A stretch of 64,000 nt of DNA from Vibrio cyclitrophicus (GTDB taxonomy: Bacteria > Pseudomonadota > Gammaproteobacteria > Enterobacterales > Vibrionaceae), in the NCBI RefSeq assembly GCF_024347435.1, contig NZ_AP025480.1, forward strand, positions 434,001 to 498,000, in the 5' to 3' direction. The translations under genes were made by a program, and so were the position numbers. Below the pieces are notes generated by a model. It did no database searches, had not been told where the DNA came from, and saw nothing but the letters and a program-made list of their open reading frames with translations. This document shows positions 9,783-24,662 of this stretch, piece by piece. Within the stretch, counting starts at the first letter, position 1, and every line of letters begins with the position of its first letter.

Positions 9783-10141
9783 TCTTTAAGCACATTTATT
9801 TAAGTGTTTTTAAAAATGGTTCATTTTATTGAATCAAGCTCTTTAACAATTTGGAAAGCTGACTGATTGATTTACTTACGAGTAATTCAATCAAATTTAA
9901 AAGTTCTCAATGTTTATCTGCTCTTATTTATTAAGAACAGTATAAACACAACAAACACATTCAAGTGTCTTGTATTCGAATGATCAGAAATGATTGTTCA
10001 TTTTTTGATTCTACTTTTTATTAAAAAGTGGAAACAAAAAGTAAATTGAGTCCGGCAAACAGTCATCAAGAATTAACCCTTCTTGATGACAACCAAAAAC
10101 CTTGGTTAGTTGCCATACGCTAAGACCCTTTCGGGTTGTAT

Positions 10142-13034
<2,893 letters not shown>

Positions 13035-13133
13035 TACAACACCCAAGGGGTTTTGTGGACTCAAAGAAAGACAGACCTTGAATGCGTTTGATGAGACATA
13101 ACTTTTAAACACAGTTTTCCGAATTTTAAAATT

Positions 13134-13252
13134 TGCTTGGCGACCATAGCATTGTGGACCCACCTGATTCCATGCCGAACTCAGAAGTGAAACACAATAG
13201 CGCCGATGGTAGTGTGGGGCTTCCCCATGTGAGAGTAGGACATCGCCAGGCT
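13134..13252 (+). rRNA. rrf: 5S ribosomal RNA, copy 1
   Basis: The gene is about 119 nt. Terminal stem TGCTTGGCG pairs with CGCCAGGCT, and the internal part CCCACCTGATTCCATGCCG is typical of 5S rRNA. Confidence 0.97.
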
Positions 13253-13290
13253 TTAAATTTTTAGAGTCGTTTTTTAACGGTTCTTAAATC

Positions 13291-13367
13291 GCTGATATAG
13301 CTCAGCCCGGTAGAGCGCACCCTTGGTAAGGGTGAGGTCCCCAGTTCGAGTCTGGGTATCAGCACCA
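13291..13367 (+). tRNA. tRNA-Thr (anticodon GGT)
   Basis: Acceptor stem GCTGATA/TATCAGC, anticodon stem CACCC/GGGTG with loop TTGGTAA (GGT), CCA encoded. It lies between two 5S genes, an arrangement also known from an E. coli rRNA operon. Confidence 0.97.
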
Positions 13368-13408
13368 CTATTTAGTTGATTTGATTTATCAAGTTAACAA
13401 CAGAATTT

Positions 13409-13526
13409 GTTTGACGACCATAGCATTGTGGACCCACCTGATTCCATGCCGAACTCAGAAGTGAAACACAATAGCGCCGATGGTAGTGTGGGGCTTCCCC
13501 ATGTGAGAGTAGGACATCGTCAGGCT
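13409..13526 (+). rRNA. rrf: 5S ribosomal RNA, copy 2
   Basis: The body is identical to copy 1, but the terminal stem differs: TGTTTGACG pairs with CGTCAGGCT. Both differences keep the stem paired (C-G to U-G, G-C to A-U). Confidence 0.96.
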
Positions 13527-13555
13527 CATATTGCTTTATGCTGAATAGACACTGC

Positions 13556-13632
13556 GGAGTGGTAGTTCAGTTGGTTAGAATACCGGCCTGTCACGCCGGG
13601 GGTCGCGGGTTCGAGTCCCGTCCACTCCGCCA
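13556..13632 (+). tRNA. tRNA-Asp (anticodon GTC)
   Basis: Acceptor stem GGAGTGG/CCACTCC, anticodon loop CTGTCAC with GTC, CCA encoded. It is the last gene of the rRNA operon. Confidence 0.97.
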
Positions 13633-13640
13633 CTTATAAT

Positions 13641-13670
13641 AAGCCTCGCTAGAAATAGCGGGGCTTTTTT
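13641..13670 (+). terminator. rRNA operon terminator
   Basis: Stem AAGCC-CGCTA / TAGCG-GGCTT with a GAAA loop and a run of T follows tRNA-Asp by 8 bases. Confidence 0.9.
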
Positions 13671-14208
13671 GCATCTATTCCGCCCTTCTATCGAATGGCT
13701 TCCCCACCCGTTTTCTCGTAGCTCATAACTCCTAGCAGCGTGTTCCTATTATTCCATCGCTTATCAGAAATCCCAACTTTACGATTAGAGTGACATCATT
13801 TCTGATTCCGGTGTGAGTTGACACGAGCACGACTTTAAACATTATAGCTTTAAGCTGAGTGATCAAATACCTCGAGCTATATGACGTTGTAAGTTAGCTT
13901 TATGAGATTGAACTGACTCAACATATTATCTTCTCAAAACCTGAAGCTATATAAGCCCTACAACCCATCTTTCTGCTCTGTACTTGTATGTCGCTTCTTT
14001 ATTTAGCAAGTGTCCTTTCAGGTACTCGGTTTACAGCTTTTCCTCTATGAAACCTTGCTTCTACCCTACCTGTGAATCTGTAGGATAGTTCTGCTAAGAA
14101 CGCTATAGCCCTAAATGAGTCGACTTAATGCTCTATGCTTAAACCTTTCTCGATGGTATTGAGTGCCTTTTTCGACGTATTTCAAAGGGTGAAAATGGAC
14201 TAGATTCA
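13671..14208. other. Non-coding stretch between the rRNA operon and the IS element
   Basis: I see no gene or strong structure in these roughly 540 bases. The sequence continues right of the IS element at 16191-16598, also without a supported gene, so the IS landed in an intergenic region of nearly 1 kb. Confidence 0.5.
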
Positions 14209-14283
14209 CTTTTGTCAACGCCAGTTTAAAATTGACCCACTTATCGACGTTATCGCCGAAGTAAAACTGACCCACCCACGTAA

Positions 14284-16094
<1,811 letters not shown>

Positions 16095-16194
16095 AATCCG
16101 CCGCTTTGTCCATTTACGAACGGATAGTTTGCCTCAAGTGGGTCAATTTTAAATCGGCGTTAGTGGGTCATTTTTACATCGGCGCTGACACTTT

Positions 16195-16598
16195 GAAGGT
16201 GAAAGTCGCTAGATTGCGGGCCTACTAAAGTAATGTCGGAGGGATGATAAGCTAAGAAATAGAGCATCCTTCACACCCGTGTCTATACATGTAGTGCTGT
16301 TTATCACCCAGCTGATTGCTATATTCTCTGGTTCTAGGCATTGGTATTTTAGGGTGACCAGTATCTCTTCTATTCTGAGGTGTTTGTTGACTCGATATGA
16401 ATTAGTCGTTTTGACCACTTTGCTCTCAACATATTAATTTCTTGCTGGTTAGTTCAAGCTATGTTTTGGTTATATTTCGACTAATATAAAACTAAGAAGT
16501 GTTATGGCTTATTGCTTGGTAAGAATAGAAAATTCCCCAAATCATCGCGGATAGTTTGTTATTATTTTAATAAATAGATAAAGCCTTAAATAAACCTA
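16195..16598. other. Non-coding stretch right of the IS element
   Basis: A minus-strand frame of 69 codons (16209-16418) has no recognisable motif and is probably chance. The last 100 bases are AT-rich and probably hold the promoter of the next gene. Confidence 0.4.
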
Positions 16599-17006
16599 AT
16601 GGGTAGAACTATGAAATTGAGCTTTAACTTTGAAGATGCGAGCCAGATCTTTGTGGGATCTTTTGCTTTGGCCGTGCCGATTTCTTTTTCTGAAGAGGCC
16701 TGGAAGTTAGGGGAGACCTTACCTACCGCAAATCTATTGCTGTTGTTTTTGCTGTCTGCGGTGTTCCTGGGCTTCTATACGTATGAGAGTGTCTTTCAAA
16801 AAGACGTTGTTGCTCGGTTGCCAGTGTTTATTTTCAGAATAGTGATTGCTTATGTTATGACGGCATTGGTCGTTGCTTTGGTACTGACTTGCCTGGACAA
16901 ATTACCTCTATTGAGTGATCCAGTTGTATCGTTCAAAAGAGTTATTGTTATTTCAATGCCAGCCTCTATGGGCGCTATTGTAGTGGATAGTTTTGATAAA
17001 GAGTGA
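16599..17006 (+). CDS. Small integral membrane protein, resembles DUF2391/TIGR02587
   Basis: The 135-aa product has about four hydrophobic helices: residues 17-30 (GSFALAVPISF), 43-62, 75-97, and 112-130. The start region FVGSFALAVPISFSEEAWKLGE, with acidic residues after the first helix, resembles DUF2391 membrane proteins; this match is from memory and moderate. Function is unknown. ATG codons at 16599 and 16611 are both possible, and neither has a strong ribosome site. It stands alone between the IS element and the tRNA arrays. Confidence 0.6.
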   Translation: MGRTMKLSFNFEDASQIFVGSFALAVPISFSEEAWKLGETLPTANLLLLFLLSAVFLGFYTYESVFQKDVVARLPVFIFRIVIAYVMTALVVALVLTCLDKLPLLSDPVVSFKRVIVISMPASMGAIVVDSFDKE

Positions 17007-17316
17007 CTTGTGTATCATTTGGATTGAAGCGCTTTTCAGAGCTTTTCTAGCGCTTATTTGATTCGTTACTTAGCTTTCTCATTTCCAGGCTTAGTATTGA
17101 TTTGTCCAGCGGTTCTCCTCATTAATAAAATGATTAGTAACGTTACTCTGAATAACTCTTACGTGAATGTGTCGTTTGTTGTTGGGAAATATTGAAGAGA
17201 GTTAAGTAGCGAAGATTTGTAGCTTTGAAAGGATATGAAAACGGTTGGTTTCTGAATTGAATATGGTATTTGAAAGGTGAGGGTAGTTGTATTGATAAGT
17301 TAGGATCTATAAATGC
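17007..17316. other. Intergenic stretch before the first tRNA array
   Basis: No gene or conserved structure is seen in these roughly 310 bases apart from the tRNA array terminator at its right end. Confidence 0.4.
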
Positions 17317-17346
17317 AAAAAGGCCGCATCAATGATGCGGCCTTTT
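17317..17346 (-). terminator. Terminator of the first minus-strand tRNA array
   Basis: A perfect stem AAAAGGCCGCATC / GATGCGGCCTTTT with a 3-base loop lies just downstream of the last tRNA-Asn of the array. Confidence 0.9.
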
Positions 17347-17351
17347 CTAAT

Positions 17352-17427
17352 TGGCTCCCCTTGCAAGACTTGAACTTGCGACATACGGATTAACAGTCCG
17401 CCGTTCTACCAACTGAACTAAAGGGGA
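17352..17427 (-). tRNA. tRNA-Asn (GTT)
   Basis: Acceptor TCCCCTT/AAGGGGA, anticodon stem GCGGA/TCCGT with loop CTGTTAA (GTT), CCA encoded. Last gene of the first array. Confidence 0.96.
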
Positions 17428-17456
17428 ATTGATTGTTTAGTCTCTAATCAAGAGAA

Positions 17457-17532
<76 letters not shown>

Positions 17533-17568
17533 ATCATGAATCAAAAAGCTTATGCTTGATGATTAACT

Positions 17569-17644
17569 TGGCTCCCCTTGCAAGACTTGAACTTGCGACA
17601 TACGGATTAACAGTCCGCCGTTCTACCAACTGAACTAAAGGGGA
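17569..17644 (-). tRNA. tRNA-Asn (GTT)
   Basis: Identical to the copy at 17352-17427; CCA encoded. Confidence 0.96.
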
Positions 17645-17668
17645 ATTATTCTTAAAGCTTTAAAGAAA

Positions 17669-17744
<76 letters not shown>

Positions 17745-17801
17745 ACATAAATATTTCTTTGTGCTTTACTGTTGTTGTCTAGGACACCAACAAATAAATT
17801 G

Positions 17802-17877
17802 TGGTGCCCGGAGGCGGAATCGAACCACCGACACGAGGATTTTCAATCCTCTGCTCTACCGACTGAGCTATCCGGGC
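17802..17877 (-). tRNA. tRNA-Phe (GAA), form 1
   Basis: Acceptor GCCCGGA/TCCGGGC, anticodon stem GAGGA/TCCTC around loop TTGAAAA (GAA), CCA encoded. First gene of the array (Phe-Thr-Asn-Thr-Asn in transcription order). Confidence 0.96.
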
Positions 17878-18064
17878 GACGAGGTGTATTAAACGTGTTT
17901 TCGCGTTCTGGGTCAACATTAAATTGCAAAAAAAGTATCGTTTGATGTTTTTCTATACTTAGTGGGTTGTTTTTGTTCATTTGGTTCAAAAAACCCAGGT
18001 CTAGCATGCTCTAAAAGATCGTAAAACTTCTTTTAACTACACTGAATGGGTGCCGAAATAAAAA

Positions 18065-18086
18065 AAGCACGTGTGAAAACGTGCTT
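18065..18086 (-). terminator. Terminator of the chemoreceptor gene
   Basis: Stem AAGCACG / CGTGCTT with loop TGTGAAAA lies 27 bases beyond the stop. On the minus strand it is followed by a run of T. Confidence 0.8.
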
Positions 18087-18112
18087 CTATGGTTGGAGAT
18101 TTTCCTGTGAGT

Positions 18113-19738
18113 TTAGTGTTTTACTTCAAACCTATTAATCCAAGCTTCTAATTCGTTAGAAAGGGAAGCGAGTGTTTGGGTGCTATTATGACTTTCAGTT
18201 ACTACATTACTTAGTTGGTTGCCGCTCTCTTCGATCATGTTGATACGCTTTGAGATATCATCGCTCACCTGAGTCTGCTCAGCCGCTGCTGTCGCGATTT
18301 GATGACTCATTGATGAGATGGACTCTAGAGCAATAACAATCTGTTGTAGTGCTTCAGAGGCACTCTGAGACTCTGTGACTGTACTCTCACTGGTAGTCGC
18401 ACATACTTCCATCGTTTGAATCGCATTACGAGAGCCTTCTTGAAGGTTATTGATCATTAACTGGATTTCTTTAGTGCTTGATTGCGTTCGGCCTGCAAGG
18501 TTACGAACTTCATCTGCCACAACTGCAAATCCACGACCTTGTTCGCCAGCTCTAGCTGCTTCAATGGCTGCGTTCAGTGCCAACAGGTTAGTTTGCTCCG
18601 CTATATCACCAATCACATCCAATACTTTCACAATGTTGTTTACATCGCTATCTAGGTTAGCGACAGCTTCGCTTGCTGTGTTTAGTTGCCCTGCCAGGCC
18701 TTGAATGTTGTCTACAGTGTTGTGAATGAGTTGTTGGGTATGTTGGCTCTGTTTATCGGCCTCATCGGTGTTGCGCGCGGTATCGCTAGCTGAATCAGCA
18801 ACGTTGTTTGCTGAAGAAGCCATCTCGGTCATTGCTGTTGCGATCATCTCTGTTGATTGCTGCTGGGTCTCTGTTAGTTGAGCAATTGACCCTGCACGGT
18901 CTTCTACGCGTTGCAATTCGGCTCTCAGTGCCAGCATTGAAGCATCAAGGTTTGAGACTAGCTCGGCTAACGACTTACTCATTTGTTGTACGGCGTGATA
19001 AATACTGCCGTTTATTGCCTGAGTTTCAAAAGAGGTTTGAATGCGGCCTTCTGCGACGGCTTGTACCGCTTCTCTTACATCTTTAGGCTCGCCGCCAAGA
19101 AGCGCTAGCATTCGCTTAATAGATACGATTAGGCTTGATAAAATAAGGCCAGCAATCACGACACATAGAAACAATTGCCATTGAGCCGTTGACCAGAAAC
19201 GTGCATTGACTTCATTGAAGCCGATACCTGTACCGACAACCCAACCCCAATGCGGAGTCTTCTCTGCAATAGACAGTTTGTCTTCAATCGTTCCGTCTGG
19301 AAGCTTTTGTGTCCAGGTGTACTCAATGATCTGGCCAGTACGATTGCCAAGTACTCGTTGAATGAGTTGGCCAACACTATTGCCGTCGCCATCTTTAAAG
19401 TCATTAAAGCTGGTTCCGTGTAGTTGAGGATCTAGTGGTGTCGCGACAAACGTCATGTTTTCATCAGCAACGTAGACATATTCGTTGTCTTTATAAATGT
19501 TGTTTCGTAATAGACGAGTGGCAAGTTGCTTAGCTTGCTTTTCTTCTAGTGTGCCATCAATCGCCATTTTCTCGACTTCAGTAAGAATGCTATATGCACT
19601 CTTAAATAGCTCTGTCACGCGAGCTTTGTTGTCCATGTTGCTAGCGACTCTCAATGTCCATAAACCAGTAGCAGTCAGGGCTAGCAGGGCAATCAATATT
19701 ATGCCCGATAATAAGTAAGCTTGCGTTTTAAGTTTCAT
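18113..19738 (-). CDS. Methyl-accepting chemotaxis protein with periplasmic Cache sensor
   Basis: The 541-aa receptor has TM1 at residues about 8-28, a periplasmic single-Cache (sCache_2-like) ligand domain at about 35-185 ([24 protein letters not shown]), TM2 at about 190-207, a HAMP-like linker near 210-240, and the cytoplasmic signalling domain with the conserved hairpin tip around residue 390 ([19 protein letters not shown]). It relays ligand binding to CheA/CheW. The ligand is not predictable; Cache_2 receptors often sense small organic acids. It lacks a C-terminal CheR-tethering pentapeptide. It sits alone between two tRNA arrays and has its own terminator. Confidence 0.92.
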   Translation of the reverse strand: MKLKTQAYLLSGIILIALLALTATGLWTLRVASNMDNKARVTELFKSAYSILTEVEKMAIDGTLEEKQAKQLATRLLRNNIYKDNEYVYVADENMTFVATPLDPQLHGTSFNDFKDGDGNSVGQLIQRVLGNRTGQIIEYTWTQKLPDGTIEDKLSIAEKTPHWGWVVGTGIGFNEVNARFWSTAQWQLFLCVVIAGLILSSLIVSIKRMLALLGGEPKDVREAVQAVAEGRIQTSFETQAINGSIYHAVQQMSKSLAELVSNLDASMLALRAELQRVEDRAGSIAQLTETQQQSTEMIATAMTEMASSANNVADSASDTARNTDEADKQSQHTQQLIHNTVDNIQGLAGQLNTASEAVANLDSDVNNIVKVLDVIGDIAEQTNLLALNAAIEAARAGEQGRGFAVVADEVRNLAGRTQSSTKEIQLMINNLQEGSRNAIQTMEVCATTSESTVTESQSASEALQQIVIALESISSMSHQIATAAAEQTQVSDDISKRINMIEESGNQLSNVVTESHNSTQTLASLSNELEAWINRFEVKH

Positions 19739-20086
19739 ATTTCCCCGCGCAGCGATGTAATAATAAGATTAGGTATAACGTATCGAATCTTAATCTAAGC
19801 GGTGTAGGTCTGATATTAGAAAGGTATCAAAACATGATGAACATTAAATTTTCGAAGAAAAAAAAGTAACAGATCTATGTATTGTTTACTCGAGTGTGAT
19901 TATGGGCGTGTTGCAGAATGTATAATATCAAACCACTCGACTTAGTTTGGGTAGGGAAGACTTCGTTAGAAATGAAATAAATGTTGTACTTAAAGTAGAA
20001 GGAGAGTGGCTCTCTTGATTGGTTCATCAATATTTCGTGTTGATCGAATACGAAGACTGGGTCTAGTTAACCTTTGTTCAAACGAA
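19739..20086. other. Upstream region of the chemoreceptor gene
   Basis: These roughly 350 bases must carry the minus-strand promoter of the chemoreceptor gene. I cannot single out a convincing -35/-10 pair or operator, and there is no gene. Confidence 0.4.
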
Positions 20087-20115
20087 AAAAAGCCAAGTCT
20101 TTCGACTTGGCTTTC
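20087..20115 (-). terminator. Terminator of the second minus-strand tRNA array
   Basis: Stem AAAGCCAAGTC / GACTTGGCTTT with a TTTC loop is directly downstream of tRNA-Asn; the run of A on the plus strand gives the T-tract. Confidence 0.9.
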
Positions 20116-20122
20116 TCGGATG

Positions 20123-20198
20123 TGGCTCCCCTTGCAAGACTTGAACTTGCGACATACGGATTAACAGTCCGCCGTTCTACCAACTGAACTAAAGGGGA
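20123..20198 (-). tRNA. tRNA-Asn (GTT)
   Basis: Same sequence as the Asn genes of the first array; CCA encoded; last gene of the second array. Confidence 0.96.
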
Positions 20199-20255
20199 AT
20201 TACTTGTCTCAACATCTGGTCTATTAAAGACCACTATTTGTTAAGTACCAAATAA

Positions 20256-20331
20256 TGGTGCCTCGAGGCGGAATCGAACCACCGACACGCGGATTTTCAA
20301 TCCGCTGCTCTACCGACTGAGCTATCGAGGC
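20256..20331 (-). tRNA. tRNA-Phe (GAA), form 2
   Basis: Anticodon loop TTGAAAA is as in form 1, but the acceptor stem is GCCTCGA/TCGAGGC and the anticodon stem GCGGA/TCCGC. The changes are paired on both strands of each stem, so the fold is kept. CCA encoded. Confidence 0.95.
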
Positions 20332-20338
20332 AAAAGAA

Positions 20339-20414
<76 letters not shown>

Positions 20415-20484
20415 ACACTAAATTCTTTGCTTTAGAGAGTAAACTCTCTAATTAAAACCTCATATAAAATGAAGTTCTTTAAAA

Positions 20485-20560
20485 TGGCTCCCCTTGCAAG
20501 ACTTGAACTTGCGACATACGGATTAACAGTCCGCCGTTCTACCAACTGAACTAAAGGGGA
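20485..20560 (-). tRNA. tRNA-Asn (GTT)
   Basis: Same sequence as the other Asn genes; first member of the duplicated Asn-Phe-Thr block (plus-strand order). Confidence 0.96.
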
Positions 20561-20616
20561 ATTACTTGTCTCAACATCAGGTCTATAAAGACCATTATTT
20601 GTTAAGTACCAAATAA

Positions 20617-20692
20617 TGGTGCCTCGAGGCGGAATCGAACCACCGACACGCGGATTTTCAATCCGCTGCTCTACCGACTGAGCTATCGAGGC
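20617..20692 (-). tRNA. tRNA-Phe (GAA), form 2
   Basis: Identical to the copy at 20256-20331, with the same compensatory stem variants; CCA encoded. Confidence 0.95.
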
Positions 20693-20699
20693 AAAAGAA

Positions 20700-20775
<76 letters not shown>

Positions 20776-20849
20776 ACACTAAATTCTTTATGCTTTTGTT
20801 CGTGTTGCTACTCCCTGTTAAAGAGTAATGACACCAACAAATCAAATTG

Positions 20850-20925
20850 TGGTGCCCGGAGGCGGAATCGAACCACCGACACGAGGATTTTCAATCCTCT
20901 GCTCTACCGACTGAGCTATCCGGGC
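20850..20925 (-). tRNA. tRNA-Phe (GAA), form 1
   Basis: Identical to the first-array copy at 17802-17877 and, like it, the first gene of its array; the preceding GACACCAACAAAT spacer is shared too. Confidence 0.96.
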
Positions 20926-21028
20926 AACGGAGCGCTATTAAACGGATTTTCTGCATAACCGTCAACACCTTTTTTGAAAATAATCAAAAAAAACGTTCGT
21001 TAGTTGTTTTTTTATTCAAAAGTGAGGC

Positions 21029-22162
21029 TTACGTTTTACCTTGGTTAAAATCTTTCTTGAATTTTGTTACTTTTTCTAAGTATCGACGCGACTCTTTGTT
21101 TGGGTGTTTCTTTGTAAGTGCCCAGTAAGCTTGACTAGGTTGCAATGAGTTTAAGTCACGCATTGCCCGCTTTCTGTCCTTACTGAAGGTATTGAGTACG
21201 CCACCAGTACCACCGTTGTATGCTGAGATCATGCTGTATTCGAGAGTTGTCGGGTGTTGCACGTCCTTCAAATAACGATTTTTAAGGATGTAAAAGTACG
21301 CAGTGCCAGCATCTATGTTGTTTTCTGGATTGAATAAATACTCAGGACTTGGTTCTCCAGGTTTCTTTTTGACAAGCTTAAAGACATCTCGACCTGCGGT
21401 TTTTGGGACAACCTGCATAAGTCCATAGGCATTAGCCCAGCTCACAGCGTATGGGTTAAAACTGCTTTCTGTTTTGATGATCGCGTAAATCAAGTCTTCA
21501 GGAATGTCATAACGCTGAGATGCTCGTTGCACTATATCAGCATACTTATAACTACGTTTACTGGCGTGGTCGGCCACCATAGGAATTTCAACGTAGTAAG
21601 CTTTTTTAAAGTCGATTTCTTTGGTTTTTAGGTTATTAGCGATCAGATAATCGGCAAACTTATTCGCGCGCCATGTCCATTGGATTGGTTTTTTTTCTTG
21701 GTCTACAACTTGATTGTAGAGAAAAGGTTGACCTTCTAACTTGATGCTTTTGGAAGAAAACAGGTCGACATGCGCTGGATCATCTGGCGTTAAAAGCGTT
21801 GTCATTATTGCGTTTTTTAGGTGTTTTTTAGGATCTGTGGAGGAAACAGTTTCTACCGTTATGAGGCCTTCGCTAAAATTCACCTCTGAACGACTCAAGT
21901 AATTATCTATGTATTTCACATAGTTACTCTTACCCGCTATTTTTACTTCACTGCTTCCCCAGCGCTTTTGGATATTGCCTGAAAAGCTATTGATTAAAGA
22001 GTCTAATGCGCCCGTATCTTTTTCAAATTGACCGGGTAGCTCCGCCAAATTACTTACGAATCGGTTGGTCGGTTCATAATTAACATCATAAATGCTTTCG
22101 ACAAATTCACGACTGCACCCTGTTAATAACAAGGTTATTAGGAAGTAACTTAGCTTTTTCAT
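21029..22162 (-). CDS. mltC: Membrane-bound lytic murein transglycosylase C
   Basis: This 377-aa outer-membrane lipoprotein cleaves peptidoglycan to 1,6-anhydro products. The signal peptide ends in a lipobox (LLLTGC, cysteine at residue 16). The N-terminal DUF3393-type domain covers about residues 30-190, and the SLT catalytic domain about 210-360, with the catalytic glutamate in KTESSFNPYA near residue 231, then YGLMQVVP and AYNGG. It is the last gene of the mutY-yggX-mltC cluster, as in E. coli. Confidence 0.96.
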   Translation of the reverse strand: MKKLSYFLITLLLTGCSREFVESIYDVNYEPTNRFVSNLAELPGQFEKDTGALDSLINSFSGNIQKRWGSSEVKIAGKSNYVKYIDNYLSRSEVNFSEGLITVETVSSTDPKKHLKNAIMTTLLTPDDPAHVDLFSSKSIKLEGQPFLYNQVVDQEKKPIQWTWRANKFADYLIANNLKTKEIDFKKAYYVEIPMVADHASKRSYKYADIVQRASQRYDIPEDLIYAIIKTESSFNPYAVSWANAYGLMQVVPKTAGRDVFKLVKKKPGEPSPEYLFNPENNIDAGTAYFYILKNRYLKDVQHPTTLEYSMISAYNGGTGGVLNTFSKDRKRAMRDLNSLQPSQAYWALTKKHPNKESRRYLEKVTKFKKDFNQGKT

Positions 22163-22231
22163 AGTTCCTCAAACAAAAATGACACCGTAGCGTGAACTAT
22201 GATGTCATTAAAAATTGCTTAAATAAATGTC

Positions 22232-22504
22232 TTATTCGCTTGGTGGAGTATAGCCATCAATAACGACATCTTTACCTTCGAAAAGGAAGTTAACCATCTC
22301 AGTTTCAAGAAGTTTACGGTGTTCTGGGTCCATCATGTTTAGCTTCTTTTCATTGATGAGCATAGTTTGCTTGCTCTGCCATTGTCCCCAAGCTTCTTTA
22401 GAGACGTTGTCAAAGATACGCTTACCTAAGTCACCTGGGTAAAGTTGAAAATCTAGGCCTTCAGCATCTTTTTGAAGGCGAGCACAAAATACAGTGCGGC
22501 TCAT
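22232..22504 (-). CDS. yggX: Probable Fe(2+)-trafficking protein YggX
   Basis: This 90-aa cytosolic protein is linked to iron handling and protection of Fe-S clusters from oxidation. The family start [19 protein letters not shown], with the conserved cysteine at residue 7, and the central [18 protein letters not shown] are intact. It lies between mutY and mltC, fitting a role in supporting the Fe-S enzyme MutY. The spacing to mutY is 28 bases. Confidence 0.96.
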   Translation of the reverse strand: MSRTVFCARLQKDAEGLDFQLYPGDLGKRIFDNVSKEAWGQWQSKQTMLINEKKLNMMDPEHRKLLETEMVNFLFEGKDVVIDGYTPPSE

Positions 22505-22532
22505 AGTGGTTCCTCTTATCGCGTTCGCTTAT

Positions 22533-23594
22533 TCAAACGTCGTCGTTTAGTTCAAAGGGTAGGCTCTCAATAAGCTGCTTTACAGGAGCGGCTAGGCCAA
22601 TTTCTTCCGGTTTTGATAAGTTATACCAGAGACCTTTAGTCCCTTCCATTATCAAATCTGGTTGTTTATCTAATTTTACTAATACTGGCGTGATATCTAA
22701 GTGGTAGTGGCTGAAAGTGTGCCTAAACGCGATCATTGTCTTGATTGAATCGGTTTCATTGTCTTTGATCGAACGAAGATCTAGTTGGTGTTCGACCTCT
22801 GCATTTTCATTTTGAGGGAAACAGAATAGTCCTCCCCAGATACCAGATTGAGGGCGCTGTTCGAGCCACACTTGGTTGTCGTGATACAGAATCACAAACC
22901 ATGTTTCTTTTACTGGCTTTTCTTTCTTAGGCTTTTTGCCCGGGAATTCGAGCTGTCTATCGAGCTTCTTAGCTTCACACATGCTTTCAATCGGGCATAA
23001 GGTACATTTTGGCTTGCTACGAGTACAAACCATTGCCCCCATGTCCATCATTGCTTGATTGTATTTATCGACATCTTGGTTGGGCGTGTTTGCCTCAGCG
23101 TGTTCCCAAAGCTGGTTTTCAACTTTCTTTTGCCCAGGCCAACCTTCAACGGCAAAGCTTCTCGCCAGTGTACGCTTAACGTTACCATCAAGAATCGCAT
23201 GAGGAAGCTTGTGAACGGATGACAGTACTGCTGCTGCCGTAGAGCGCCCAATACCTGGTAGCGCGTTCATCTCTTCAATCGATAGCGGAAACTCTCCACC
23301 ATACTGCTCGGCAACGATCTTGGCTGCTTTGTGAAGGTTGCGAGCTCGTGCGTAATAACCAAGCCCCGTCCATAAGTGGAGTACTTCATCTTGTTCGGCA
23401 TTCGCTAGGTCAATCACCGTTGGAAAACGTTCTAAGAAGCGCTGGTAGTATGGGATGACCGTAGCAACCTGAGTCTGTTGAAGCATAATTTCAGATAGCC
23501 AAACGGTGTAGGCGGTTTTGTTTTGTTGCCAAGGTAATTCTTTACGCCCGTAGGCGTCATACCACTTTAATATGGCGGTTGCGAAAGGAGTCAC
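22533..23594 (-). CDS. mutY: Adenine DNA glycosylase
   Basis: This 353-aa base-excision repair enzyme removes adenine mispaired with 8-oxoguanine. The catalytic glutamate lies in [11 protein letters not shown] near residue 35. The helix-hairpin-helix LPGIGRSTA is near 112 with the catalytic aspartate segment LDGNVKR near 138. The 4Fe-4S loop C-x6-C-x2-C-x5-C is near residue 192 ([17 protein letters not shown]). A C-terminal NUDIX-like domain recognises 8-oxoguanine. Length is standard, and it is the first gene of its cluster, divergent from trmB. Confidence 0.97.
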   Translation of the reverse strand: MTPFATAILKWYDAYGRKELPWQQNKTAYTVWLSEIMLQQTQVATVIPYYQRFLERFPTVIDLANAEQDEVLHLWTGLGYYARARNLHKAAKIVAEQYGGEFPLSIEEMNALPGIGRSTAAAVLSSVHKLPHAILDGNVKRTLARSFAVEGWPGQKKVENQLWEHAEANTPNQDVDKYNQAMMDMGAMVCTRSKPKCTLCPIESMCEAKKLDRQLEFPGKKPKKEKPVKETWFVILYHDNQVWLEQRPQSGIWGGLFCFPQNENAEVEHQLDLRSIKDNETDSIKTMIAFRHTFSHYHLDITPVLVKLDKQPDLIMEGTKGLWYNLSKPEEIGLAAPVKQLIESLPFELNDDV

Positions 23595-23759
23595 GACATG
23601 CTCTATGCTTTGCTATTATTAGGAGTGAAATTGCACCACACTTACGGTTGGATGTAAAACAGACAAATTGTGTGGGAATTTATCCACGGAAAGACTTGCA
23701 CCGGAGGCAATTCTTTGGATAATCCCCGCTTTGATTAATCAATGTGCAGGCAAAAATCA

Positions 23760-24479
23760 ATGAGTGAAGTGACCACTAACGAATATACTGAAGACGGCAA
23801 ACTGGTTCGTAAGATCCGTAGTTTTGTTCGCCGTGAAGGCCGCTTAACAAAAGGCCAAGAGAACGCGATGAACGAATGTTGGCCAACAATGGGTATCGAC
23901 TACAACCCAGAGCTTCTTAACTGGAAAGAAGTATTTGGCAACGATAACCCTGTTGTACTAGAAATTGGCTTCGGTATGGGTGCATCACTGGTTGAAATGG
24001 CAAAGAATGCGCCTGAGAAAAACTTCTTAGGTATTGAAGTTCATAGCCCAGGTGTTGGTGCATGTTTGGGTACAGCTCGCGATGCGGGTGTGACGAATCT
24101 ACGCGTAATGTGTCACGATGCAGTCGAAGTATTTGAGCACATGATTCCAGATAGCAGCCTGCATACGCTGCAACTGTTCTTCCCTGACCCATGGCACAAA
24201 GCTCGTCACCATAAACGTCGTATCGTTAAGGCAGAGTTTGCAGAGATGGTTCGCGGTAAGCTGCAACTTGATACCGGTATTTTCCACATGGCAACAGACT
24301 GGGAAAACTACGCAGAACATATGATTGAAGTGATGAACGTAGCTCCAGGATTCGAGAATATTGCTGAAGATGGTGATTACATCCCCCGTCCGGATGAGCG
24401 CCCGCTAACGAAATTTGAAGCTCGGGGCCACCGTTTAGGTCATGGTGTTTGGGATATCAAGTACAAGCGTACCAAGTAA
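23760..24479 (+). CDS. trmB: tRNA (guanine-N7-)-methyltransferase
   Basis: The enzyme makes m7G46 in tRNAs from S-adenosylmethionine. It has the SAM-binding [16 protein letters not shown], the acidic segment LGIEVHSPG, and the catalytic [16 protein letters not shown] chose the ATG at 23760 (MSEVTTNEY, 239 aa), the usual family start; an in-frame ATG at 23742 would add six residues. It is transcribed away from mutY. Confidence 0.96.
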   Translation: MSEVTTNEYTEDGKLVRKIRSFVRREGRLTKGQENAMNECWPTMGIDYNPELLNWKEVFGNDNPVVLEIGFGMGASLVEMAKNAPEKNFLGIEVHSPGVGACLGTARDAGVTNLRVMCHDAVEVFEHMIPDSSLHTLQLFFPDPWHKARHHKRRIVKAEFAEMVRGKLQLDTGIFHMATDWENYAEHMIEVMNVAPGFENIAEDGDYIPRPDERPLTKFEARGHRLGHGVWDIKYKRTK

Positions 24480-24545
24480 TTCTGAACAAAAAATGAAGGT
24501 GAGATCGGATTAAGATCTTAACCTTACATTTTGTGGGATTGATAA

Positions 24546-24576
24546 AAGCCAACATTATTGTAGTGTTGGCTTTTTT
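24546..24576 (+). terminator. Terminator after trmB
   Basis: Stem GCCAACA / TGTTGGC is followed by TTTTTT. Confidence 0.85.
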
Positions 24577-24662
24577 GTCCTTAGGCTTTTATCAAATTAG
24601 AAGTTTAAGGACAAAATTGAATGTTATACCCCTACAAAAATAACAATAAGAAGTAAGCTCAC

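Noticed and set aside
16209..16418. 69-codon minus-strand frame right of the IS element
   Set aside because: No motif, poor start context and no neighbour support.
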